A DNA stretch of 64,000 nt from positions 13,753,021 through 13,817,020 of the forward strand of contig OX387602.1 in assembly GCA_947568835.1 (NCBI GenBank), read 5' to 3'. Position numbers and translations under genes: made by a program. The notes beneath the pieces are model-generated. The model worked only from the letters and a program-made list of their open reading frames with translations. It made no database searches and was not told the DNA's origin. Source of the stretch: Protonemura montana (lineage: Eukaryota > Arthropoda > Insecta > Plecoptera > Nemouridae). Positions 1 to 14,000 of this stretch are shown piece after piece (position 1 is the stretch's first letter; every line of letters begins with the position of its first letter).

Positions 1-2065
1 ACTTTCATAGTTTTTGCAATAACAAATCAGATCAAGATTTGAGAAATCAATTTTCTCAAGGCAATTCATCTACGGTGTTTTAACTTTCGTGTGTCACGCA
101 AATGTTTTGGTCACGTCCTTACTGCAGTTATTCCAATCGGTTGATGAAGTCTTGGGGGTAGCTGATAGATACTCCTTTCTTAATCCTGCGCGTTCTTCAA
201 AATCCATCACACGCAAAGGAGAATCTTTGTAACACGGCAATATAAAATCTTTTTTTTCTGATCAATAAATATAATAAGAGCAATTCAAAATTTTCTTGAT
301 AATTTTATTCTCGTGTAAGTACTCTATTACGCGTCATATTTTATTTAACTTTTTCCGAAGCAATAACACACCTGGATATGGAATAAAATCGTACGCTACG
401 CTCGCAAGCTACGTACGCTACGCAAGCGCTGCTCCGTAACGGTCGTAATAAAAAGGCAAGTCGTAAAATGTATTCTGAATCCAGCAATTCAAGCAGCATA
501 AACGTATCAAGTCAAAACAAATGGCAATTATTTCTTCTCATAAAAAATATATATGTACCTACTCTGTACGTTCTTATTATGACTTTGCGATTTTTATGAA
601 AGTGACGCGAAACTATCGACTAAAGGTCGACCACACACGCACGTCGCATTAACGACGCATTAACAAAGACGTTTTGCTGCGTTTTACGACTGATCATAAT
701 TTATTTGTAGATCTTCATAAGATTCAGGTCAAGCATGGCGATTCACACGAGCACGATTTTTATCAAACTCATTTCTGCGTACATTTTTCCTTGCCGAACT
801 TTCTACAAACACCTGTTCGAATGAGCGCCGCGCAAAGTGTCCAAAAAAAAGAAGTGATTTAAAAAAAAAAAAAAACGACTCTGATTTAAAAGTAAAACCG
901 TTTGTAACGCGCGTGTGTAATGATTCGGCTGCAGCTAGGAGTGCGTTAGTTCGATCTGATTTTCGCGCCCCGTGACCCACTGGTAAGATTAGTCACAGCA
1001 AGAAAAGAAATTTCGAAACGCATTCATCTTACAACTGTTTTACTTGCGCTACTACTAAACAGACAGCGTAATTATATGTGCTGATTTTGCGGGGAGACTT
1101 TGTGATTAGCATTGGTCCGTTTGAGTCATGGGTAGGGCCACAGGAGTCAGTAGGTATCGACCGATATAGTAAACGCAACAAAAAAATACGAACAGCGGAA
1201 TTTTAAGTTCTACCATTGAGTTTGTAAGCATAGTCAAGGGATCAGCGTTAATTTTAAGCTTTCTACTGAGCAAACTAGCCGGCAACTCGTGGTAAAGGTA
1301 GGTGCCACCATATTTGAATAACGTCTACAATTAAATAATCACAACTAATATCGATGCATGTATGTCAATCGTAGAGGTTAGCATTATTAATTATTGCTTG
1401 AGCGTAAACCAGTCGCAAATGCGATTAATCTGAGAGAAATAACGAAATTAAATTTCTATAGATTCGAAAAGACAGGAGAAGCATCACCCATTTTTAGGCA
1501 GAACATTTGGTGGTCATTTTTCGCGAAAACTGTTAAACATCAGCACTATGGTAGTCCGGTTCTATGCTCACATCCACTGCACTCTTCAAAAATTTACAGT
1601 TAATTTCCAGCAAGTCAGTCTTTCTGTGTCATTATGCATACATTTTGAAAACTTAAACAATAGCCGGGTTCATACACCTTTATGAAAAAAAAAAAACAGT
1701 TTTCACTTTTATATGTACCGGCTCATCCCAATCATGCGAACCGATCGCCAGGCCAACACACTTACATCCTCCGTCTTATCGCAGGTCAAATCCAGGTGTG
1801 TTAGTGTCATCAGTATGGCACATCTCGCATATACGCTTTTTTTAGGTTTACACACCTCCGTAGCGAACGGCCAAGCCCGACGCGAGCTTTCACTAGGTCG
1901 AGCAAAAGCCGCGCGGCATGCGGCACGTTGCCCAAAAACACAAAACACTAATTGCTACTAAATTATCGACTGTAGATGCGATATGATTGCGGATATCTAT
2001 GATCACGTACCACAACGAACAGTGTCAAGAGACAATGGGATTGTAAGAAGAATTAGTTTGCGTAC
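1..2065. other. non-coding, presumed intron of the minus-strand RhoGEF gene
   Basis: No exon that would continue the DH domain in the required phase (two leading bases) was recognised. The short ORFs show no family resemblance. A local GC-rich stretch near 390-440 repeats the word cgtacgctacgc imperfectly. Confidence 0.5.
1356..1462 (+). repeat. dispersed repeat, copy 1
   Basis: This stretch shares tgtatgtcaatcgt and gaaattaaatttc, in the same order and spacing, with 45355-45463. The sequence before it (gttctaccattgagt, about 1206-1220) matches the reverse complement of sequence after the second copy (about 45575-45605). That suggests remnants of an element with inverted ends. No coding capacity was seen. 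Confidence 0.5.
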
Positions 2066-5000
2066 CGATTTGTGACGTATCTGGGTCCCACGTCTCGAGA
2101 ACGCCTTTGATCTGAAACAAAGGAGAAATGGTTTTTGTTAAAAATATAATCATCATCATCATCGTAATCATTTGATCTGTTTATGACTTCTCCGTGACAT
2201 TTCAAGAGTAAGTTAAATGGAAATGAAGGTCAGCGAGAAAGTTATAATCAATCTTCTTTAGTTTAAGTGCTTTCCGGTGTGAATTGTGATGTTACCCTTT
2301 TTAAATAATTCAAATATTGTCGAATAAGGAGTGAAAGTAAATAAATTATTATCAAATAATCTCTGATTATTTCGAGTCTGTAAGGCGATCGCAGAGCGGC
2401 TAAGCCACCCCATTATGGAAGACTGTCAGTCGCGCTTACCATTCGAATGACTTTGACTCTGACTCTGAAAAGCGAACGAATGTGAAAGAATATTGTTGAG
2501 TAACGTAAATAAATACAATCTTTTTGTAGTATACCGCTCGAGCATTGCTCAGACGTGTACTTAGGATTAAATTTCGAAAAATTAACTAGATACCACGACT
2601 TTTGTTTGGTATAGAAATGATTACTCTAAGAGAAAACTCCCTACGGTAGGTCAAGAAACAAAACTCACACTCGCCCGCCTCGGGAAATTAGGTAGTCTAG
2701 TCAATTCTTTCATTCGTGTACAATTGCCAATTCAAGTGAATCTAATCCAATATATAGGTCGACTTCGATTGAGAATTGTAATTATGTTATTCTACTCAGC
2801 CAATCGCTACATGTCGCGCAAATCAAGTCAGCGAGCGCCTACTGTTTGGAATCACATCGAACAGAACATGACCCCAAGCATCTTGGCATGAAATACTTGC
2901 GATCTATCACCAAGCGCCAACACACACCACTAACTGCACTAACTCAATTGTAAAGACGACGCCTTTAATTCAAGCCACGCCACGTCAACAACCTAGAAAA
3001 CAGTCGCATCACCAACAACGACAACGAAAACAAACGGTCATTTTACAAATATCAAGTCAACCTAACCGAACAAAAGCCAAACTAAATTGAAATTTGAAAA
3101 AAAATCGTTTCGTTTACGCAAACAACTGTCAGCAGTTAGCACGCATCTTTCATTCGCGCAATATAATTATATTAGCTCCCCAGGAATCGTTTTTAACGAC
3201 AATGTTTTGTTGGAAAACCTTGCCGGCGTGCAATGCCTCAATCACGACAGGGAATACGCCCAAGAGACAGCCAGAATGTACAGCAAGTGCATTAGCGGGC
3301 TGCAGAGAGATAGGCATGGGACGCGAATGGGCGCAGTCTTGGTACAGAGATACGTGCCCATCGGACTCGCCGATATTGCCGCGACAGGCGTCACGACGCG
3401 TTGCCAGTCAGCAGTAATCGATCGCGCAGATCGTCGGCGAAACTAGATTGTAGTTTTCAGATTTATTGGTTGTTCGTTGGGCCTATGTAGTGCTGTATTT
3501 ATTTACCTGGAACTATTTTGTGTAGATAAGGAAATAAGTCTCAAACTGTATTTTTCTGAAGGCTTCTGGTATGACCTTGCTGAGACTTCTGCAATATCAA
3601 GAACTATGGCAGCAGCAATAAACCATGACCCCTTGTGTTCAGCTTTTGCCTGTTCAGGACATCTTTTCACTACTAGACACATACTTCAATCAGGAACCAT
3701 TATATTTATTGTGTTAAAACATATTTTCCAAACAAAATGTGATTGAAATACTTAACACCTCCTCATATGTTTTCTGTTAGGTATCTGCTAAGGTTAATTG
3801 GCTGTGAAAATTAGGTACAAAATTTCGTGAATAAAATTCAGGAATCTAAAAAGCAAAATGAAAACACTGCCAGACATTCGGACGATAAATCGGTTAAAAA
3901 ATATTTGAATTTCTATCACTATTTATTCCCCAAGATTCACTTTGGACAAAATAACCGTTCATCATTCGGATTTAAAAGCGGGAACTAATTGCATCCTTGG
4001 TAGCAAAAACCTTACAGATCTGATATTCAATAGATTGTCATTTTTCATCCAGTCTTACAGATATACTTGCATCCGCAATAAGTTATTCAACTATGAAACA
4101 AAAAATGTGAACGGTGCTAAAGTCTTAAACCATGCCATTTCCCACCCAACTTTCCCTGATTTCCTCCAGCGACGTTCACGTACCAAGCAAGTGGCGACTC
4201 CACCTGCAATATTAGGGAAGGGCAACGCACCTTTGGAACCTTAGCGACATCTGCCGATAAAACACGTGTGCTTATGAGGTTGATTTATGCTCTTCGATGC
4301 GAGTGCCTAGCAACAGCACACCGAGATATTGCAAAAAACTTTTTTCTTCAGAGTCGGAAGAACCAGCCGGGACGGTCATCGTGATTGATTAAGAATAACG
4401 ATACAATGAGAGTGCATCTATGTTTAACGAAGTCTGTGAATTAGTTAACTTACAAATCAATAGTTTTAAAGAAAAACTTGATTCCATTTATCAATGTATC
4501 CGTGTGGTCGTATAGTTACAAATAAATACACACAAAATGGTGGTAGAAGTAATAGTAGTAGTATTAGTAAAATTAGTCCACAATAGCAAAGTTACTCAAT
4601 TTGAGTAAATATAATATTCCAAATGTGTACCAATTTTCTCCGATAGGTAGCAAGATATCATAACAGCAAGAGCATAGCAAAATCATAGCAAAATCACAGC
4701 AAGATCACAGCAAATTAAATGGCAAATTAAAACATTCATTAGATCGTATAGCAAAATCCGCGTAGCAAAATTCATAGGAACAATTTCTAAAAATTAATTA
4801 AACTACGTTATTGATTAATTTAATTTTACAACGACCGTAGTAAAATTTAGAGCCCACCTAAGACTCTTCATCGTGGTAAAGAGTAACGACAACATCATAA
4901 TAAAAAGGTAAACAGAAAATTTGCAAATACGCGACACTTCTACAAGGTAAAAAGGTATGTCAATGCTTGCACTTCTCCCTCATTGGCCAGCTCAAACATC

Positions 5001-8000
5001 GTCCCACTTCACTGAAACCATTAGTGGGTGCAGCGTATACGTCTTTGAAGTAATTTCAAAACACTCGACATTTTCCTGTCGTTTTTCTTCAAGATACTCG
5101 GCTAAGATGTGAAATGTGGTTGTCATTGCTCGCTCCTGAGTACCTAATGCCGATCCCACATAGCTTTAGTCTAGTTGCTCTGGACATACAGTAGTTGGTG
5201 GCAGCCCACTGTTCAAGTACATTAGTCACTTTCTAATAATAATAATAATACGATCAGATCACGATGCATTCCATTCAGCTGTCTCCTACACATCAAATAC
5301 TCAGACGCAAGCTGAGTCAAACTTGCTTATTGCCATTTATAATTAAGAGAACATTGCTCGCTCGTGGACACGTTATTAATGGTAAATACCTACCATTCTT
5401 CTTGTAAGATACGTCTATGCGGTAAACTTGAGTGAGATTGTTTTGATAGAATACCTACTCCTACGTTAAATATATCTCATGTTGGTATTTGATTTTTAAT
5501 ACAGTTCCACGATGTCTTAACAATCTAGTTTTTATTATGTAAAGCAGAGCCTGCCATGTCGTAAAGAAAATCATCAAATCAGATTAGAAAAGCATCCGAG
5601 TAGACTAATCGCTTAAAAATTGATTAGGAAATCAATTTTCTAGTATAAAAGATGATATAACTTAGTGATAATCGTTCAAAAACTCAGGGGAATATTGAAT
5701 AAAATCTACTACGGGTTACTACTCCTGCATAGCGAAGATCTTCTCGAGAGAGTGAATTCAGCGAAGTGGAAACAATAATTATGTGCCTGTGGAATAATTA
5801 CCTGAGTAAGTATTCAACAAGAGAGAGAGAGAGGAATGTGTCCTTACCACACCTTTAAGATCGGCCCTGCAGGTGAGTGTTGTGTCATCACATTGTTTTC
5901 AGTGTTATAATTGATTTCCTGAAAGCTATAGACCATGGTATGCCATCTCTGCGGCCCGCCAACGAGACATTCAAATGATCTAGAAATAATTACGATATTC
6001 AGGACGGACATTCTCAAATTTTAGCGATGTGTTCTTAGAAGAACTTGTGCCGTTTAACTTTTTTTTTGTGTAGGTTTGTTCGCGAATGAGACCCAAATAG
6101 TTAAAGTTGGCTCATTAGTTATTCCTGGCTCCGAAAATGTGCAAAATGTACAAACACACTTGAAAAACGAAAAGCAAACCAGGAAAAATCAGAGCAGAAA
6201 ATAAAACCGAAAAGATAGTGGCAATTTGTGATGGTTCTTAGAAATTTCCTTGGCCAGCAATCATCATCCTTTTCTGCATACTTGCCATGTAGAGGACACA
6301 AAGCGGCATTCTACAATTGAACAAGATTTGAAAATACTTAGCAGCGACAAAGTCATTTAACAATGACAACATTGATGACAGTGAAGATTGTGCAGTCCGA
6401 ACAGAAATTGTGAATGTCATGACTTTCTGTTTTCAATTTTTACATCTCGAAAGTTTGAAAACGAAAGAAAATGAAAGCTGTTCCTCCGTAGGCTTACTTC
6501 GACAGATAAAGTTATTGTGTGTGTGTGTTTATCACGTGGGATCTTGAGAAAGGGGATGCCAAAAAACTGGAACTGAATCAAAGTTTTAATGTCTACCAGT
6601 TACGAATAAATTAATTAAGTGTGTCAAGTATAAATTAGATTTGCTCCTGGAAGGGACGTTTTTGGTGTTGATGGTGCCCACTACCCATTAATGTACTGGT
6701 ATCGTCTCAAAATTTGCTCTCAAGGAAAGTCGAGATGGATGTTGAAACATGATAGCCTTAGGGAAAAGCCGCAAGTGACCTTTGCGAACGCAGTTTCGTG
6801 CCAACCAAAGAAGAACCACTTGATCTGTATTGTCATTTTACTAGTACGAGGTAAACATAGAAATTTGTCTAAAAATTCCACACGACTCAGTCATCCACTA
6901 AGTGGTTAGGAAAAAATCTTAGAAATTATTTTTTTGATTATTGCGTTTTAACGACGGTTTAACTAGCTTTGCGGCACTGTTCTGACAACTAGCTATGCGG
7001 CACTGGTCTAATGGCGTCGGTGAATGAGCGGATGATTATGAGGATGATGATGAACCTATGAGCATATGAAGGGAGGAGGAGAAACCCGGTGCCGGCACGT
7101 AGCCTACTCCTGTTGAAGAGCACCAAGGGGACCACCGGCTTAACGTCCCTTCCGAAAGACGGTACAACTCGAAAAAAATAATTCCTCCACAAATGCATGC
7201 TGTCGAGAGGTTGATAAGCAAGGCGAATGAAGTTGCTGTACTAACTTCCATCCCTCCCGCTCCCGAACAGAACTGGTCATGTGTATGATGGTCACCCATC
7301 CAATACCTGACTCAGCGCAGTGTTGCTTAACTTCGATGATCTCACGAGAACCGGTGTTTCCAACATGCCAAACCTTTCGATAATTATCTTTTAAAATACT
7401 TTATCACAAGTATAGGCAAAGAAATTAGTGTATATAATAACTGTAGCAATTTCTTTAACATAAAATACGTTACAAAAGGCAGTGCTAAATGCGAGAATCA
7501 AGATAAGGGATCACACGTTTTCAAATGCAGCGAAAAATAGTGCATATAAAGCTCGGATGATTTTTTTGCGAACGTACTGCCGCAGTTGTGGTTGATTGCA
7601 TTCAATGTGCATGTAATCAATTTCAGAGATAGTGCAGTGCGACCATAAAATCGAAAATACCTCATGGAGATACAAAACACTATAAAATTTAGAAATGAAA
7701 TAACACGCAACTGTACAAGAGATTGTGAAATCAGATTAAAAAAAAAATCAGATGTCTGAACAATTTGCTATGAACGTGCCCGAGTAAAAATGTTTTGCTT
7801 TTATATAATGCAATTATAGAATAATTCACAATAAAAGAAGACGAATGGGGATGGAAATATGTGAACAACCATCGATTTTACTGATGATATCACATTGGTG
7901 GAGGAGCCGAGTTTCAAGCAGCAATACCTACAGGCATACATCTCTCTCTCTCCCTCTCTCTCTTTAACATTAACTGTCTTCGTTCACACTAAACCCCATT

Positions 8001-11000
8001 GGGTTAGGTCCACACAATAAACCACGAGGTTAAAGTTGAGGTAGAGATAACAATAAAATAAATGGTGAAAACGACACAAATTTCTTTCAAAACTTATTAC
8101 AAGCACAGGAATGCCGTAACATAAAAAAAAAAAAAAATCCCCATACACATATACCAACTGACACGACCTTCCTTAGCCAGTCACAAAACCACAATCGATA
8201 AAACTCACAAAACATTACCTACCATCCGTATGACACAGTTCTCTTTCAAATCTGTTACATCACTTCGCTAGGACGCTCAGTGCATATACACTTCACATGA
8301 TGTAAGAGCGAACGCTTCGAAGTCATCTAGCATGACCCTAATCATTGTCTTAACACGTGTGGGTCATCGGAGAGGTTAACTTTAGGTTTGAACTGCCGTT
8401 AGCCGCGGGTTAGGAAGGTACCTACCTTGGCTTGACGGTACCGTGAAAGTGCGGCCAATGTGGTGCTGGACGCTTGCCACACGATTGATAGTAGAGATGG
8501 TAATTGATAAAGAGGTCGAGTCTAGTCGAAGAATAGCTGTCGCGGACCGGTTTTTATCAATGGCCGATGATTTTTATTCTAATCACAGGGTTCTTAGGGG
8601 AATTGATTGGCTAATAGATGTTGGTTAGCGTGTTTTATTAGCTTGGTATTTTTGAATGCAACAAAATTATTTGTGGAACTGATCATTTTAGTTTTTAGGC
8701 AATATTTTCGCGGGATGATCCTAATCGTGGCGTGGTTGATGGGTCTATTGGTGCTGAAAGAAATGAAGAAGAAATAGAACAAAAATATTTCGGCTAATAA
8801 TGAACGCGAGTTCAATAATTAAATAGTGCAGAATAAGGTGCACATAACATTCACTGAAAAGACTCGGTGATAAGAGTAAGATTATTTTGAATGTCGCGAC
8901 ATTCGGAAATAAAACATTGAATCAGCCAAACTTATATTTTCCCTCCAAATAGTACGTGAATTTTGGATTAATATCGCGGAAAAATCGTTGACTTTAAATT
9001 CAGTATCGCTACATGTCGCGCTCTTTCTGAGTTTGAACGGCATGAAAAGAAGTTGACTCACGCCACCTTCAAGGGAATTCAGCAACTACGTTGCAAGGCG
9101 TAGGAGAAAATGCCTTGAACCGCCTGAAAAGTATACTACTGGCAACACACACTAGCTTCTTGTGTTGTCTAGATGTCAGCAAAGTCGGGGCTCGTGAAAT
9201 CGTTCTTAAAACATCGCCTATATTTACTAAAAACCATAATTGTGCCAACTCTGTTTTATATACTACTGGAAAATGTATTGTTCTACAGAAAACCATGCGC
9301 TGTTGATTTCAAGTAGCCAGAACCGGACGGTTTGGCGTTTACGAAACATTGGCTCTTGTGAGATCACCGAAGTTAAGCAACACTACACTAGTTCAGGTAT
9401 TGGATGGGTGATCATCATACACATGACTAGTTCTATTTGGGAGAGTCTGAAGGGGCGAGCGTTAGAACAGAAACTTCATTCGCCTTGCTTATTCGCCTTA
9501 GCATAGATAAGTGAGGGAGTTTTGTTGTTCGAGTTGTACTGTCCTTTGGAAATGACTTTAAGCCGGTGGTCACCTTGGTTTTCCTAGTTGGCTAGGGGTC
9601 TGTGCCAGGGTTTCCATTCTCCCTTCTAGGCTCGGTTGGGTTCATCATCATCACCCACACATTAACCAACGTCATTCGACCAGGGCCACAGGAACTATTG
9701 TCAAAACAGAGCGTCGTTCACCACAAATCAAGTATCAGCCAGCAATCTCACCTCAATGCAAAGCAGCTTGCTCTCTCTGGCAACATCCGCAAGCCCTCCA
9801 AAAAGCAGATGATGTTCTTCCTCCGTGAGGCAGGAGAGCTTGCGCAGTGGACCACCGTAGAGTTCTGCCACCGAGCCTAGAGCTGTCGCGTAGTCCGTCT
9901 CATCCATGAGGAAGTCTTCTGTCTGTCGGAACCTGGCGTCGTCGGCCCCGCGGGCGTCGTGGTATCTGAAGGAACAAGCGAGCGTCACTTTTAGGTGTTT
10001 AACAACGCACGAATATAATGCGACACCTTATCACCACGTCGACTTAAGGAGAGAAGTTTACATTTTGTTATAATGAACACTATTACAAAAAATGTGTCCC
10101 CATTCGCGGATTCGAACACCGGTCTCCACCTTTTGCGATCGGGGTTCGATTCCACGTTTGGGTTCACATTTTTGAAAGGGTAGTAGTGTTCATAATATTG
10201 ATAATAATAAGATACTCTGCTCATATCAAGTATTTGCAATTTAAATAAGAATTAACCAGGAGTTTTCACTGTATGACGAAATCGGAAAGTTTCAAACCCC
10301 CCCAAGGAGCTAGGTCAGTTCTGAGACTTTAAATTACTGTTTGATAGTGGATGGGCTCTATTCAAAGTTGCAAACACCATCTCCTAAGGATAATGGGCAC
10401 ACAAGCTTAGAATAAAGACCAGTTTCTTTCTCCTAAGATACAAGTTTACACAAAAATTTAGAGAATCTTGAATCTACCAGAAAACAGTGTCTGTTCTATA
10501 AAATACGTCAGAAAATTGAAATATAGGGAATCGAACAGCGGAATCTTTTAAAGTTGTAAGAAACTACAATCGTCCAGCGAAGAGTGAAGAGATCCACTTC
10601 AAGAATGTAAACCAGTGTATATTTTGTCACAGCGGAAGCCGAGAAGCCTGCGGTCAGCCAGTGCCCTGCTCGATGGAGTGGCCATCATCAACGACATCAT
10701 CATCGTGAAAACACTAATTGGTAATCACCGTCATTTGAAATTGACAAGAACCAGATGACCAAGCCACTAGAAGAGATTGCATGTCACGTTATCTTCATGG
10801 TAGAACTGCATAAACTCCGATTAGCAAACCACTCTTCTCGATTACCATTTATACAAGCCAGGAATTCGTGCAATCAGCCTGACATGATATTAATAATCAT
10901 GTTGAATCAAGTGTACCGAAGTACCAAGCTCGGTTTCCTCGTTCAACAATTATGGAGAGTACTCTTTCCTTACATATTTGTTCTGAAACCATTTGCTATT

Positions 11001-14000
11001 TGCAGTATGAGTAACGAACGGTAGATGAATACTAACTCACTCGATTTTTGAATGGGTGCTAATTACTTATTGGGTTAGTTATAGGTCGATACTCTCTCTC
11101 TCTCTCTCTGCGAATAAATACAACGACAAACAGCTGGCTGGAAAATCTTGGAGATTCCTCTTCGGCGGGGATATACACTAAGGAGTCGATGTCCTTATTC
11201 ACCGAGTAGGTTCAATGGGTACAACCACCTGTACTTAAAATTAAGCACGCATCGAAAGGTCCTTACGCCCTATACGAGAATGAAGACATCATGATAGAAG
11301 TGGGTGTAAAAAGCTTTGACAGGCGGAAGAACATTTCGACGGTGGTCATTTTCAGGCTGGAGGGTTACATTTAAACGCCAATTATTCGGTGGTCAAGCCT
11401 CTAAACGAAATGACATTGAGATGAGGACTTTAAAAAATACGGAACAGCGTAATTATGAAATAGTTCACTTGAAAAAAGTTAGTAGTAGCTGAACTATGGC
11501 TGGACGGGTATTTGTTTCAAGATCAATTGCGAATAAAATGATTCCTTGAATTGTGCCAACGGTTTCACACTTGTACCAGCATCAAAGATCAAAACATTTT
11601 TTTTTAAGCGGCCATTGAAGGAAATCGACAGTTCTAACTAGCACCCACCTGACGGCATCCTCGACCAGGAGGACGTCTCCCTCGAGGAGACTGACGTCGG
11701 CGACAGGATCGACGCCAGCCAAGGAGCCAGCAAGACGAAGGCGGCATTCGCAAAGGCCAAACTCTGCGACCAGTGGGGCGACTAGTTCCCGGACCGTCAG
11801 GGGTGACACGGCTGACAACTGGAAATAACAACATGAAAGACTCGTTAATTTGGAGATTTTGATTCTGTAAAATACTTTAAATGAAGATAACATAAGCAGC
11901 TTGTTTTCGAATTCCTGGGACGACGAAGTGCTTTTTTTTGTGAGCATTGTTGTATGGAATGCCAGAATTGGGAAATTTCTGGGGAGAAACTTGTGGAATA
12001 CGTTGTAAGTAGGGAACTAGGAGACAAAATTTCCCACGGTCAAGCGTTAAGAATCCCAGCGATCACATTTGTATTATTTATTAGTAGTTTTAGTAATAAA
12101 ATAGTTAAGACATATATCGTTTAATCTGAAACTAATAGTAGAAAAATAGTGTACGTGGCGGATTGACGCGGAGGTCAGTGTGAAACAAAATTAAGCAAAC
12201 AAATTCATTCAGAAAGCCAAGGGGCTCGTGAAACAGGACAGCTGACATTTGGCTAAGTAGCTTGTGGACACAATACCGATTATAAAATGTAGTCAGACAA
12301 GTGGCAAGCTTGTCGACAATATATTTTGACTATGAATTATATTTAGAGTTTAAACCTAGACTGGGATTATTTATTGCAGGTAAATTGTCACACCTTGTCC
12401 TCATTTCAATCGTGTTCCTAATTAACTGGCTGTAAAGCAACAAGCATTCAAGTTTGCCAGCAAAAAATCAGCGACGTTTTTCATCGCGGTTGACAGCAAA
12501 AATGAAATCATTCTCGTTGAAGTGCAACATCTACGTGCTAATAAACGTGGAAAGGAATTGCGCCGTGTGTCAGAGGGTAGAGATTTCAGGTCATTGGTCA
12601 GCGGCCACAAAGAAGTTGTCATCTTAGGTCTGTTCTCTCGGAGACAGTGTCGGGTACGGATGGCAAGTTATTGGACACTGTAGGGGCGGATTAAGGCTAA
12701 TTGAGAAGTCAGAAAATGCATTGAGACTTCTTCAGGATAGAAAATGCAGAAGAGTATATATAAAATAAATTTATTGGTATAGGCATCCGCCTACTTATCA
12801 GACAAATGGCCTGTATGTCTTTTTGTCGTCCCAGAAAACAAGAAGATAGCAAATATTTAGTTGACACAATTTGACAATTCAACAGTGTAATTAACCCAAA
12901 AAATAGAGAATTTGTGTCCTGGATTCGTGGCTTGTCCTAAAAATTTCACAAATTGCGTACGGAAAATCATTGGAGACGATTTTTCTCATTGATCTCCCCT
13001 AAGTGCATACCGCACTTTATTAAATCATCATAATTTGCTGATTAATCACAGAATATCCCACGCCATACCCATTGGGGATGTCTTCTTCATCTGCTCCTAG
13101 ATCTTCTCGTTTCAAGAAGTTAATATGATCAACCACTTTTATTGATATTTCTTCTCCTGAAAATACGATGTGCGCTCCCCTGTCTACATGGTGGTCTGAC
13201 CAGTGTAAAAGTGAGTATGGCCGGTGGTTTAGGCTCCCTGCCTCGAGACTGCGATGATAACGACTAGACCCTAGCAAGAATTGACCCATTGAGCTCCTAG
13301 ACAGCCATGACGACCACCGAGAGGCTGCAACGAGGAAAAGAGGTCTCGCGCCTAGCCGCAGGTGTATTGACCAAGAATATCGAGAGCGACTACCTACTAG
13401 AGGAATTTTACGATCGCTACATACGGGTGTACAATGACCGGAAAATTGTCCTATTTTTTATGCTGAAAATGTTGTGTAGTGGAAAATGCGTGTTAGTTTG
13501 TAAATTGATGTATTTTTTGTTTTGTTGACATGGTATCGTTAGGGCTTCATGTTCCATTCAGAGTTGAAAGCGGGTTAGTCGATTGACTTGTAAACTGATG
13601 CAATTGCAATTGTTACACACAATTTTTGAAAAGATTGATCTACTTATGATACACCTTCACGGAACCAGTGATTAAAATTGACATTCCAAATTTATTGGTT
13701 TCACTTTAACTACCGGCACATGCCACTATATTAAAAAGTCTCAAGAATCGAACGATGTGTACTCAAAAACGTACCCTTTACCGGAAAATGTCCAAATAAA
13801 CGCTCTATAAAGAATATTAATCGAGTAAACCTTAAGTAATTGTTGTTAACGAGCACGTTACCTAAAGCGTTACACAATATGACGCCATATTATTTTGATA
13901 GGTGGTCTACACAGAGTGGTATGCCGATGATCGAGATAATATTATCACGCCAAGCACACGGGACGGCGAATCAAAGTGAAAGTCAGACACACGATGCCTG

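Larger units (their letters stand above)
2112..9751. other. intron 3 of the RhoGEF gene with repeats
   Basis: This 7.6-kb stretch lies between the exons at 9752 and 2111. It holds two SINE copies, an 11-bp tandem repeat, a CT-rich run and many short unconserved ORFs. A GC-richer patch at 3190-3445 is open in two plus-strand frames but matches no family I know. Confidence 0.55.

Noticed and set aside
3087-3446. Two overlapping plus-strand open frames (119 and 107 aa) in a GC-richer patch
   Set aside because: Neither frame resembles a known family, start codons are poor, and two frames open together point to composition rather than coding.
12426-12680. Plus-strand stop-free frame of about 85 codons (AVDSKNEIILVEVQHLRANK)
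   Set aside because: Looks protein-like but has no ATG, no recognised family and no splice partners; an open frame of this length can occur by chance in 64 kb.
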